DNA from: Alphaproteobacteria bacterium
GTDB taxonomy: Bacteria; Pseudomonadota; Alphaproteobacteria; Rhizobiales; Rhizobiaceae
Assembly (NCBI GenBank): GCA_024742485.1
Contig: JANSYK010000003.1
Location: forward strand, 62,001-126,000
Direction: 5' to 3'
DNA: 64,000 nt
The notes under the pieces are model-generated. The model saw only the letters and a program-made list of their open reading frames with translations. It was not told the origin of the DNA and searched no databases. Position numbers and translations under genes: made by a program. Each line of letters starts with the position of its first letter. The first letter of the stretch is position 1. This document shows, piece by piece, positions 1 through 7,801 of this stretch.

Positions 1-272
1 AGTGTCATCAAGCCGGCGAGCGTGCGGGGCTGACCGACGAAGTGCTGCAATCGCTGGCACCATCCTTCCCTGGCATCGATTGGCCTGAACGCCTGGACTA
101 TGTTCTGCAGCGGGTTGAACAGCATGGACCGCGGCGTGCCGCCGAAATGGCTGAGGCCGTCAAATTTCTTGACGATTTGGGTGTGCCGCCACTGATGTCG
201 AGCGCCGCATCGAAACGGCTGTCATTGGGAACCGCAGCATCACAAAGTGCTGATGGTGGCGAGCCAGATTAA
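1..272 (+). CDS. C-terminal end of NAD(P)-dependent oxidoreductase, DUF1932 domain (partial)
   Basis: The frame is open from the window edge to the TGA at 270-272, so only about the last 90 residues are present. Seen: a helical segment with a conserved-looking FPGIDW stretch, HGPRRAAEMAEA and a LGVPPLMSSA tail. This pattern matches the C-terminal DUF1932 domain that follows a Rossmann domain in 6-phosphogluconate-dehydrogenase-like oxidoreductases (established family knowledge). The N-terminal NAD-binding domain lies outside the window, so substrate cannot be inferred. A GTG at 42 is an internal codon, not the start. It is convergent with the MFS gene, whose stop is 50 nt away. Confidence 0.75.
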   Translation, partial: CHQAGERAGLTDEVLQSLAPSFPGIDWPERLDYVLQRVEQHGPRRAAEMAEAVKFLDDLGVPPLMSSAASKRLSLGTAASQSADGGEPD

Positions 273-321
273 TACGAGCAAGCAACCGAACATTGGTTCG
301 TGGCGGCAGGGCCAATCGATC

Positions 322-1554
322 TTATGCTTGCGATTGTCGGGTCAAATTCTGAAACCGGACCATGGCGATCGTTCCAATGATCGGTCCGGGCACGACGGCC
401 ATGAAAACCCACCGCCAGCTTCCGAGCGCCTGTGCCAGCTGCGGCAAGAGCCAGATGGCAAGAATGGTCAGGGCAAAACCCAGCCCCAGTTGCAGTGACA
501 GGGCCGTGCCGACATATCCCGGATCGCTCACCTCGGTCGTTGCCGCAGAAAACTGCGCGGAATCACCGATGATCGAAATGCCCCAGACCAGAAGGACCGC
601 GACTAATATCCAAAGCGGGCCGGCAAAGGCAAAGCCGGCAAGAAAGGCACATGTTCCAGAGACGATCATCATTCCGGCTGCGGTTTTCGCCCGCCCGATG
701 CGATCCGACAGAACACCGCCGAGAATGCAGCCGATGGCGCCGATGGCGATCGCAGCAAAGGTAATGATCGACGCCAATGCCGGATCAGGTGAAGGATTGG
801 CAACGAGATAGGCCTGCGTAAACAAAAGCAGCCAGGCCCAGACGGCGTAGAGTTCCCACATGTGACCGAGATACCCGATTGTGACCAGAATAAAGGGCCG
901 TTGCCGTATCACCGCGCCGATCTGGCGGGGATTGAAACGCGCCTTTGAAAACGGATAGGGCCCTTCCACCGCGGCAAACAGAAAGATGACAGCGCCAGCC
1001 AAGGTGAGGCCGCTGGAAGCAGTGACCACATTCTGCCAATCAAGCGACGTCGTGAGCGAGCGCAGCAAGTGGGGAAGGGACGATCCGACCGTCAGGGCGG
1101 CAATAACGGCACCGAGTGCGATGCCGCGCCGTTTCGCAAACCAGGTCGCAATCAGCTTGAGCGCGGGCGGATAGACGCCGGCCAGAGCGATGCCCACCAG
1201 CACACGCGCCAGGATCAGCAGCGTCGTGCTGGGCTCGAACAGGAGCGCGATATTGGCCGCGGCGGCGAGAGCCGCGCTGGCGGCCATCAGCCGGTTCAGT
1301 GGGACGATATCGGGAAGATTGACGACACTGGCCGCAACCGCGCCGATGACGAAGCCGACCTGAACTCCATTTGTCAGCCAGGATGCAGCCGAGGGCGACA
1401 GGTTCCAATGGGCAATGAGTTCCGGAGCGATGGCCGTCGCCGAGAACCATGTCGTCATGGACAGGACGACGGCAAGGCAGACGAGCCCGAGAACCAGCCA
1501 TGGTGCGCCGGTTCGGTCCTGCAACAGCCGGTTTTCTTTAGCCATGGCCGGCAA
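322..1554 (-). CDS. MFS transporter
   Basis: A 410-residue, very hydrophobic protein with about 12 predicted membrane segments, the normal size for the major facilitator superfamily. The first helix contains TTWFSATAIAPEL and the loop after helix 4 has WFAKRRGIALG; the loop before helix 8 reads LSDRIGRAKTAAG, similar to the MFS motif A (D-R-x-G-R). It is the last gene of a five-gene minus-strand operon, 14 nt after the MaoC gene. Inference from context: uptake or export of an organic acid handled by the acyl-CoA enzymes upstream. The sequence alone does not define substrate or direction. Confidence 0.85.
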   Translation of the reverse strand: MPAMAKENRLLQDRTGAPWLVLGLVCLAVVLSMTTWFSATAIAPELIAHWNLSPSAASWLTNGVQVGFVIGAVAASVVNLPDIVPLNRLMAASAALAAAANIALLFEPSTTLLILARVLVGIALAGVYPPALKLIATWFAKRRGIALGAVIAALTVGSSLPHLLRSLTTSLDWQNVVTASSGLTLAGAVIFLFAAVEGPYPFSKARFNPRQIGAVIRQRPFILVTIGYLGHMWELYAVWAWLLLFTQAYLVANPSPDPALASIITFAAIAIGAIGCILGGVLSDRIGRAKTAAGMMIVSGTCAFLAGFAFAGPLWILVAVLLVWGISIIGDSAQFSAATTEVSDPGYVGTALSLQLGLGFALTILAIWLLPQLAQALGSWRWVFMAVVPGPIIGTIAMVRFQNLTRQSQA

Positions 1555-1568
1555 TCCCCGATCGATGC

Positions 1569-2021
1569 CTAGAGGTCTGCGAGGGCAACGGTGAAAACGG
1601 TCGCTGTTCCGGACAGGCAGGTTTCACCGGCTTCATTGCGAACAGATGTTTCGACCTTGCAGATGGGTTTGTCGGGGCGCACATCGGTTATTTCGACCCT
1701 TCCCGTGATCATCTCTCCCACGCCGACCGCCTTGACGAATTTCCATGACACTTCAAGAAAAACCGTGCCGGGACCGGGCAGGTCTTCCGCTACGATCGCA
1801 TTGAGGATCCCCGACGTTACGCCGCCCTGGACGATCAGCTTTCCAAAGACGGACTTTTCCGCCAGCGCCTTGTCGAAATGCAATGGGTTCATGTCGCCCG
1901 TCATTTTGGAAAAGGCAACAATGTCTTCTTCGGTCGTGCGTCGGCTCCGCTCCGCGAAGGCTCCGACCTCCGGTCTTCCCTTGATCACGCCGGCCCAGCC
2001 GTCTTTCACTGCATCGCTCAT
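1569..2021 (-). CDS. MaoC-like (R)-specific enoyl-CoA hydratase
   Basis: A single hot-dog-fold MaoC domain fills the 150 residues, the usual length for a stand-alone member. The hydratase motif is present as TGDMNPLHFD, with Asp43 and His48 as the expected catalytic pair. The family adds water across trans-2-enoyl-CoA double bonds. The start codon overlaps the DUF35 stop by 4 nt (ATGA), so translation is probably coupled. MaoC plus DUF35 plus a thiolase-like protein is the set found in steroid and branched side-chain degradation (hydratase and aldolase complexes), and this context suggests the same type of chemistry here; the substrate is not known. Confidence 0.85.
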   Translation of the reverse strand: MSDAVKDGWAGVIKGRPEVGAFAERSRRTTEEDIVAFSKMTGDMNPLHFDKALAEKSVFGKLIVQGGVTSGILNAIVAEDLPGPGTVFLEVSWKFVKAVGVGEMITGRVEITDVRPDKPICKVETSVRNEAGETCLSGTATVFTVALADL

Positions 2022-2464
2022 GGGGCATCCTCCAGGTTTTCCATATCAGGCGTTGTTTTGAAAACAGGCAGCATTCGTCCGCCAACATTGGTCGGATGCA
2101 TGCGCACCGCATCTCCCACATTCACTGCCTGGTCGCCGTGCGGCAGGATCAGGCTCAGCATCGTCGGCCCCTCGGTCAGAACCACAAGGCCGACAATATA
2201 TCCGGCAGCGGGAACCCATCCGGGATGCGCCGGTCTATGCACCTGCGAAAATGATTTCAGCGTTCCCGTGCCTGCCGCCTCCACCCAGGAAAGATCATTA
2301 CTCCAGCAGTGCGGACACAGCGCGCGCGGATAAAAAATGTGGTGTCCGCATCCGTTGCACTTTTGAACGGTCAGCCGCCCGGACTCAACGGCCTGCCAGA
2401 ATGGCTCCGTCAGTGCGATCATGGTAGGGCCGGGGACTGTCAGGTTCTTCAAGGCATCTGTCAT
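2018..2464 (-). CDS. Zn-ribbon OB-fold protein (DUF35 family)
   Basis: Residues 36-53 carry a four-Cys zinc ribbon (C36, C39, C50, C53; CNGCG and CPHC) followed by a beta-rich OB-fold region of about 85 residues. This is the DUF35 architecture, 148 residues, typical for the partner subunit of thiolase-like or hydratase enzymes acting on acyl-CoA. It overlaps both neighbours by 4 nt (thiolase-like upstream, MaoC downstream), which supports a stoichiometric complex. Family members stabilise the partner and may bind the CoA part; a catalytic role of its own is not expected. Confidence 0.85.
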   Translation of the reverse strand: MTDALKNLTVPGPTMIALTEPFWQAVESGRLTVQKCNGCGHHIFYPRALCPHCWSNDLSWVEAAGTGTLKSFSQVHRPAHPGWVPAAGYIVGLVVLTEGPTMLSLILPHGDQAVNVGDAVRMHPTNVGGRMLPVFKTTPDMENLEDAP

Positions 2465-3606
2465 TGTGCCGCCCCCAGAACCAGAGCCGTTGCTTCGCTC
2501 ATCGTCGCCCCATTGCCCGTCACCAGAGCCCGCTTGGCGTTCCTGATCTGGCGACCTTCTGTGTTGCTCCTGAGCTGGCGTACCGCCTCGACAAGGTGTG
2601 TCATGCCGCCGGCAAGGTCCGGCTGGCCAAAGCCAAGCTGACCACCATGGGTGTTGAGTGGCGTGTCGCCATCAAAGCCGAGATTGCGGCCCCTGAGCCA
2701 TTGACCGAATGCACCCGGAGGGCAAAGTCCGGCATCCTCGATCGTCGTGGCGACCATGATCGTGTAGCAGTCATAGAGCGACAGCAAATCCATCTCATCG
2801 GCCGTGGAGCCCGACTGATGAAAGGCGCGCGCCATGGCAGGTTTAAGCGGACCCGAGGTCAGGCTGGGCGCTTGCGATACGGCGCGGTGCGTGAGCTTTT
2901 CCCCAGCACCCAGCAGCATGACAGGTGTTTGCGGCAGCCTCTTTGCATGCGCCTCGGAGGTGACGATCACGGCGCAGCCTCCCGCAACCGGCATGACGAT
3001 TTCCAGCAGATGCAGCGGTGAGGCGATCATCGGTGATGCCATCACATCGTCGACGGTAGCGGGCTTGCCGTAAAATATCGCGTCCGGATTGTGCTGGGCG
3101 TTATGCTGTGCCCAGGCCGCAATGGATGCATAGTCTTCAGGTGGAATGTCAAATCGTGACATATGTGCCTGCATCAGCAGCGCGTAGGATATGTTTGCGC
3201 CCGATGCGCCAAACGGAACATCGAACTCGCGGATTGGATTGCGGTTGGGGGACCGCGGTGGCACCGCTTCACGGTTATTGGCGAGGACGCATAGCACCGT
3301 CTCGCACATGCCGGCATCGATCGCGACGGCTGCTCTCCACACCATGCCGGCCCCGGACGCGCCGCCAAGATCCACGACATTGCTCATGGACGGATGCAGT
3401 CCGAGATATTCACAAACCGTGGCCGGAACATGCTGGGGTGTCTCGCCAACCTGCGGACCGACGAGCAGCCCGTCAATCTGGCCCGGCTCCAGCCCGGCAT
3501 CGAAAACCGCGGCGCGGGAGACCTCGGCAATCATTTCAAGCGTGGCGCGTCCGGTTGTCCTGCGGACCGGCTTGAGCTCGCCTATTCCCACAATCGCTGC
3601 AGTCAC
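2461..3606 (-). CDS. Thiolase-superfamily protein, SCP-x/Ltp2-like (probable acyl-CoA aldolase or thiolase)
   Basis: A 381-residue thiolase-fold protein when started at the GTG at 3606, which has an AAAGGA site 7 nt upstream and overlaps the stop of the synthetase gene (GTGA). A longer TTG start at 3648 has no such support. The C-terminal NTHGGQLGFGQPD block matches the conserved His-Gly motif of the lipid-transfer-type thiolases. In the N-terminal half, where classical thiolases have the nucleophilic Cys in a C-A-S-G context, this protein reads GGASGAGMV with no Cys. Established knowledge: Ltp2-type members lacking this Cys are retro-aldolases that pair with DUF35 proteins. The DUF35 gene next door fits that; a thiolase role is less likely. 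Confidence 0.8.
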   Translation of the reverse strand: MTAAIVGIGELKPVRRTTGRATLEMIAEVSRAAVFDAGLEPGQIDGLLVGPQVGETPQHVPATVCEYLGLHPSMSNVVDLGGASGAGMVWRAAVAIDAGMCETVLCVLANNREAVPPRSPNRNPIREFDVPFGASGANISYALLMQAHMSRFDIPPEDYASIAAWAQHNAQHNPDAIFYGKPATVDDVMASPMIASPLHLLEIVMPVAGGCAVIVTSEAHAKRLPQTPVMLLGAGEKLTHRAVSQAPSLTSGPLKPAMARAFHQSGSTADEMDLLSLYDCYTIMVATTIEDAGLCPPGAFGQWLRGRNLGFDGDTPLNTHGGQLGFGQPDLAGGMTHLVEAVRQLRSNTEGRQIRNAKRALVTGNGATMSEATALVLGAAQ

Positions 3607-5561
3607 AATGCTGTCCTTTGAGGAAGAGCAGCATATTCCGCCAGACAATCCGGATTGGATATCGAACTGAAACGGCCAACGTCGTCGCCGGTTAGCGCCG
3701 CGCGTCCGGCAGCTTCGACACGCTTGGCATTGAGTGTGTAGGGAATGGCCGAAACGGCGTAGATCCTGTGCGGGACATGGCGGGGGGAGGCCTGCTGCCG
3801 GATTTTCATGCGAACCCGCTTTGCCAGTTCGTTATCCAGCGGCTGGCCCTGTGCCAGTTGCAGGCAAAGAACAACTTCCTCATCGCCATTGACCGGCGTG
3901 CCGAAAACCAGACAGTCCTCAATCTCGCTGAATCCTTCGCAACTGCTGTAAATCTCCGATGAACCAATGCGCACGCCTCCCGGTTTCAGTGTCGCGTCGG
4001 CACGTCCGTGGACAACAGCGGATCCGTGCACCGTCAGTTCCGCGATATCGCCATGGGTCCAGATTTCCCGGCGGTCGGAAAAATATGTGTCGTGATACCG
4101 CTTCTTTCCGTCGGCGCCCCAGAATGTCAGGGGCATGGACGGGAAGGGCTCCGTGCAAACAAGATCGCCGCGGCGTCCGACCACCGGTGCGCCGCGCTCA
4201 TCAACGACATTGACGGCCATGCCCAGTCCCTTGACCGTGAGTTCTCCGCGACGGACCGGATGGATCGGGGAACCGAGAAGAAAGCAGCCGATGATCTCGG
4301 TGCCGCCGGAAATGGACGCAAACATCATGTCCTGTTTGACATGATCGTAAACCCAGTCGAATTGATGTCCATATGTCGGCGCGCCGCAGGCCATCAGAGC
4401 ACGAAGGGCAGACAGATCGTGCTTTTTGCCCGGTGCATAGTTCTGATCCTCAAGCGTTGCCAGAAATTTTGGGCTGATTCCCAGATGCGATACAGCGCAC
4501 CGTTCGGCTGTGGACCATAGTGGGCTGCAGTCAAGCCCATCATCAGTGTTCAATATCGGTGCGCCATCGTAAAGTACGATAGCCGCGCCGCAGCTCATGG
4601 CCGAAATCATCCAGTGATACATCATCCAGGCCGTATTGGTGTACCAAAGAACGACGTCACCCGGCCCGACATCACCGTGGAGCATATGCTCCTTGACGTG
4701 CTGGAGAACCACACCGCCCGTGGAATGGACAATGGCCTTTGGCGCACCCGTCGTGCCGGATGTATACAGAACATAGAGCGGATCGGAAAAGGCGACCGGC
4801 TCGAATTCAATAGGCCGATCCGCGCCGAATTCACGCAAGTGAACGGATGGTGCGATTGTTCCGAGACCGGCATCGCAATCCTTGCCGCAGGAAACAACCA
4901 GCCGAAGACTGGGCATCGCGTTCGCAATCTCCACGATGCGCTCGGAAATGTCGTGGTGTCTGCCGCCGTAACCATAACGCGCGGTGACGAACAGGACCTT
5001 GGGTGCAATCTGACCAAGTCTGTCAATGATCGCCCTGGGTCCGAAATCCGGAGAGCAGGACGACCAGACAGCGCCAATGGATGCGGCAGCCAGCAGGGTC
5101 ACCAGGGCTTCCGTCCGGTTGGGTAGAACACATGCGACACAATCACCTTTGCCGATACCCGATTGCAGCAGCCCGTCGGCGCACCGCCCAACCCGGTCGA
5201 TGAGTGCGCCACGTGTCACCTGCGTGATCGCGCCGGTTTCGTCGGCTTCCATCACCACCACGTCATCCAATGCACCGCGCAACAGGTTCTCGGCCAGGTT
5301 GATTGTTCCATCCGGAAAAAACACCGCACCGGTCATCGGATGCTGCGGATCGGTTTCCAGCTTTGTCTCGCCCTTGTCTCCCGCCAGGTCGGCGAAATCC
5401 CAGACTTCGCTCCAAAAGTCACCCGGCCGGGCGACAGACCAACGATGGAGCGAATCATAATCGGCTGCATCAAATCCGCAAATCCTGGCGAACCGCGCCA
5501 TATTCGACTTTCTAAAAGCCTCCGGTTTCGGTCGCCAATTGATTTGTGGATCCATCTTCAT
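3603..5561 (-). CDS. Acetoacetyl-CoA synthetase / acyl-CoA synthetase (AMP-forming)
   Basis: A 652-residue ANL-superfamily adenylating enzyme. Seen: the AMP-binding P-loop YTSGTTGAPKAIVHS, an N-terminal WRPKPEAFRKSNMARF segment typical of acetoacetyl-CoA synthetases, a WYTNTAWMMYHW block, and a C-terminal domain ending near the usual acylatable Lys (LNAKRVE). It converts a short keto- or carboxylic acid plus ATP and CoA into the acyl-CoA. The start ATG at 5561 follows AAGGAGG at 5578-5584; an upstream TTG at 5873 would add a non-homologous segment. It is the first gene of the operon, preceded by a promoter with an embedded TetR-type operator. Acetoacetate is the most likely family substrate, but a related keto acid is possible given the aldolase-type neighbours. 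Confidence 0.85.
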   Translation of the reverse strand: MKMDPQINWRPKPEAFRKSNMARFARICGFDAADYDSLHRWSVARPGDFWSEVWDFADLAGDKGETKLETDPQHPMTGAVFFPDGTINLAENLLRGALDDVVVMEADETGAITQVTRGALIDRVGRCADGLLQSGIGKGDCVACVLPNRTEALVTLLAAASIGAVWSSCSPDFGPRAIIDRLGQIAPKVLFVTARYGYGGRHHDISERIVEIANAMPSLRLVVSCGKDCDAGLGTIAPSVHLREFGADRPIEFEPVAFSDPLYVLYTSGTTGAPKAIVHSTGGVVLQHVKEHMLHGDVGPGDVVLWYTNTAWMMYHWMISAMSCGAAIVLYDGAPILNTDDGLDCSPLWSTAERCAVSHLGISPKFLATLEDQNYAPGKKHDLSALRALMACGAPTYGHQFDWVYDHVKQDMMFASISGGTEIIGCFLLGSPIHPVRRGELTVKGLGMAVNVVDERGAPVVGRRGDLVCTEPFPSMPLTFWGADGKKRYHDTYFSDRREIWTHGDIAELTVHGSAVVHGRADATLKPGGVRIGSSEIYSSCEGFSEIEDCLVFGTPVNGDEEVVLCLQLAQGQPLDNELAKRVRMKIRQQASPRHVPHRIYAVSAIPYTLNAKRVEAAGRAALTGDDVGRFSSISNPDCLAEYAALPQRTAL

Positions 5562-5588
5562 ATCCCGAAACGTTTGACCTCCTTGTTT

Positions 5589-5618
5589 GGTATAGATCGA
5601 ACGATCGGTACAGTTCAA
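5589..5618 (-). promoter_or_regulatory. Promoter of the acyl-CoA operon with embedded TetR-type operator
   Basis: On the minus strand TTGAAC (5618-5613) and TATACC (5594-5589) form a sigma70-like -35/-10 pair with an 18-nt spacer. The spacer holds the dyad at 5595-5610, read on the plus strand as GATCGAACGATCGGTA. It matches 13 of 16 positions with the site inside the tetR promoter at 6496-6511. A regulator bound here would block polymerase. The predicted transcript would start close to 5582, almost on the ribosome site of the synthetase gene. Confidence 0.6.
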
Positions 5619-5788
5619 GCAACCATCAGGTTTTTCTTGTGAAGGGCACCGTGGGAAGATGCCTCCAACCGTTGGCGAGGCGTTCATCAATCTGCGTGCG
5701 GACCCGTCCTGAGCGTCATTGAGGAATATGGTGCGGATTGGTATCCAAGGGATCGGCAACGGGCCGGGCGCCGCAATCTTTTCGCCGG

Positions 5789-6364
5789 TTATCTGGCGAC
5801 GGCACGCAGAAAGAGATCCGCAAAAATCTCGCCAATCTCTGCGGGCTTGTATTTGCCCTCGGAGTTGAGCCAAAGGAAACTGTAGAAATACATTCCCAGC
5901 AATCCCTTGACGGCGACCTTCTCTCCGTCGATTTCCCGGAATGCACCACTCGCGACACCGGCCGACACTGCATCGATCCAGATTTGCTCATACTCCGCGT
6001 GAAACCGGGATATATTTGTATAATGCTCGCCGGAAAGTGCCTCAAACTCCCGAAAACAAACAGTCATTTCCGCCAGATGCTGACCAACCGTTTCCATCAG
6101 ATCAAAGCTCAGGCGGCGAATCCTGACTTCCGGATCGGGATGCTGTGCGACGGTTTTTCGCGCCGTCTCCACCAGGTTTTTGATGTAACGCGAAGAGATG
6201 TCATAGAGCAGGTCTTCCTTGCTCTCGATGTGATGATAAAGAGCGCCACGTCCCAGTCCTGTTGCCTCTCCAATCTCCGCGACGCCTACGCCCGCAAACC
6301 CCTTCTTGGCGAACAGGCCGGCTGCGACGCGTCGAATACGATCTGAGTGTTTTGTTTCTTTCAG
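5789..6364 (-). CDS. TetR/AcrR family transcriptional regulator (apparent CTG start)
   Basis: Reading from the CTG at 6364-6362 gives 191 residues, the normal TetR length. The helix-turn-helix region is intact (DRIRRVAAGLFAKKGF, then VAEIGEATGLGRGALYHHI, residues about 8-50) and is in frame with a ligand domain ending LFLRAVAR. No ATG, GTG or TTG occurs in this frame between the upstream stop near 6460 and the end of the HTH; the first canonical start, GTG at 6172, would delete the DNA-binding domain. The CTG has AGAGG 9 nt upstream. Alternatives are an ATT start or a sequencing error. It lies upstream of the acyl-CoA operon in the same direction, and matching operators in both promoters make it the likely repressor of that operon and of itself. 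Confidence 0.8.
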   Translation of the reverse strand: MKETKHSDRIRRVAAGLFAKKGFAGVGVAEIGEATGLGRGALYHHIESKEDLLYDISSRYIKNLVETARKTVAQHPDPEVRIRRLSFDLMETVGQHLAEMTVCFREFEALSGEHYTNISRFHAEYEQIWIDAVSAGVASGAFREIDGEKVAVKGLLGMYFYSFLWLNSEGKYKPAEIGEIFADLFLRAVAR

Positions 6365-6799
6365 CGGAAAAGACCTCTTTTTGGGCGCGCCGATGAATGG
6401 GTTGCGCGTGTGTGTCTGGCTGGTCTGTGTCAGTTTTTCGGATAGGACAGGTTCCGAAAAAACTCAAGTTTTTTATCCAGTCAAGACCAAAATTGTATCG
6501 ATCGGTCGGTATTTTTCAAACAACACGATGCCTTTCGAGAAACGCAGAACGTGGTGCGGATCCGACTGTGAATCATGCTTTTTGCAACACATTTTTGGAG
6601 AATCGGTATATGTCAGGAAGTGGGGGCGGGGAGTTTGCGATTTGGCGATTTCCGCTGAATACGCTGGATGCGTTCGCTTGGTATCAAGTCTCAGGGCGTC
6701 ATCTGGTAACGACTTGTGTTCTGTGCCCGCCGGGTGCCGGACGGTGTTGCACCTCAATAAGTTGCAAAGGTGTATCAACGAGCCGGGGCTGTTTGATCT
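6365..6799. other. Gene-free interval upstream of tetR and of the CDF-like gene
   Basis: This 435-nt stretch separates the divergent tetR and CDF-like genes. It contains the tetR promoter/operator at 6492-6519 and a leader of about 120 nt before the CTG start. No credible ORF, RNA gene or repeat was seen in the rest; the plus-strand promoter of the CDF-like gene could not be assigned. Confidence 0.5.
6492..6519 (-). promoter_or_regulatory. tetR promoter with operator in the spacer
   Basis: On the minus strand TTGAAA (6519-6514) and TACAAT (6497-6492) are separated by 16 nt, a good sigma70-type promoter. The spacer is occupied by the dyad at 6496-6511 (plus strand TATCGATCGGTCGGTA), whose halves agree at 12 of 16 positions with its own reverse complement. 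The same element lies in the acyl-CoA operon promoter, so autorepression by the TetR protein is likely. Confidence 0.65.
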
Positions 6800-7705
6800 G
6801 TGAGCCGCCATCCGAGCAAAGAGGAGCGGGCCGCAGAGCGGGCAGTTATTGCCCCGATCGTCGCTGATTTCGGAACCAGCGTCCTGTTACTCACCGTCGG
6901 CATAGCAGCCGGATCCCTCACGCTGATCGGCGAGGGCATCCGGAGCTTTCTTATGCTCGCGGCATCGATGTATGCTGCATTTGTTCTTTATGCCATTCAT
7001 CACGGCCGGATGAGCCGGTTCGAATTTGGGCCTGACAAGGTCGAACGGTTTGCCACACTGGTCGTTGGCCTCGGTTTGGTTGTGAGTGGAGTCTGGATCG
7101 CAACTGGGGCACTGGCAACCGTGACGGAACCCGGTCCGGCGGTATCATCACTTTGGCTGGTTTTTGCCGCCATAACCAACGCCATCAACGCTGCAGTCAA
7201 TATCGCTGGCTGGTTCGGGATGCGGGCGGCCATGCCCAGAATGCCATCAGATGTGTTTCTGGCGCAGATGCATGCGCGTTTGACAATGATGATTTCGTCA
7301 TTGTTCTTGCAGGTGACACTGACGATTGCGGCACTCGCGAAAGACCCTGCACTGGCGACCGGAATGGATGCGCTCGGGGCGGCATTTGTCGCCGTTCTGA
7401 TGATCCTTCGCGGTGCGACAATGCTGCATTCCACCTTGCCCCACATTCTCGACTACCATCCCGATCCAACCCTTTCCGATCGGATCGAATGTGCCGCGCG
7501 CAGGGTTCTGCCAAATGCCAGGGTCGTGCACCTGCGGACCCGGCCCTATGGGGGTGGCTCCCAGGCAGAGATCAGGCTGGCCGTTGAAAAGGATGCTCCG
7601 GCGGCACGTACCGCTGTCTGGAACAAGGAGATGACAGACCAGTTGGCCGCGGGAGGTGACAATGTACATCTTGCGCTTACCGTCATTGTGGAGCCGGCTC
7701 GATGA
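6800..7705 (+). CDS. CDF-family-like membrane protein, first paralogue
   Basis: A 301-residue protein starting at GTG 6800. About six membrane helices are followed by a cytosolic alpha/beta domain of about 80 residues (from HILDYHPD), the layout of cation diffusion facilitators. The loop EFGPDKVERFATLVVG corresponds to the conserved CDF segment after helix 2. The helix-2 position that normally carries the D-xx-HxxxD metal site reads GEGIRSFLML, with Glu and Arg instead, and the helix-5 Asp is also missing. It may therefore move something other than Zn/Co/Fe, or be a non-transporting partner. It is followed 96 nt later by an adaptor protein and then a second paralogue with the same substitutions. 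Confidence 0.75.
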   Translation: MSRHPSKEERAAERAVIAPIVADFGTSVLLLTVGIAAGSLTLIGEGIRSFLMLAASMYAAFVLYAIHHGRMSRFEFGPDKVERFATLVVGLGLVVSGVWIATGALATVTEPGPAVSSLWLVFAAITNAINAAVNIAGWFGMRAAMPRMPSDVFLAQMHARLTMMISSLFLQVTLTIAALAKDPALATGMDALGAAFVAVLMILRGATMLHSTLPHILDYHPDPTLSDRIECAARRVLPNARVVHLRTRPYGGGSQAEIRLAVEKDAPAARTAVWNKEMTDQLAAGGDNVHLALTVIVEPAR

Positions 7706-7801
7706 CGTTCCAATCACGACATGACAAAACCCCAGCCTGCCTGTTTTGCGTTTTGGAACGGATGTGTTCGTTCAAGACAATCACCGGCAATGGAGAAATT
7801 G

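Noticed and set aside
6201-6467. An ATG-started frame overlapping the TetR HTH region
   Set aside because: Its translation is Arg-rich with no family, while the neighbouring frame gives a clear TetR HTH joined to the ligand domain.
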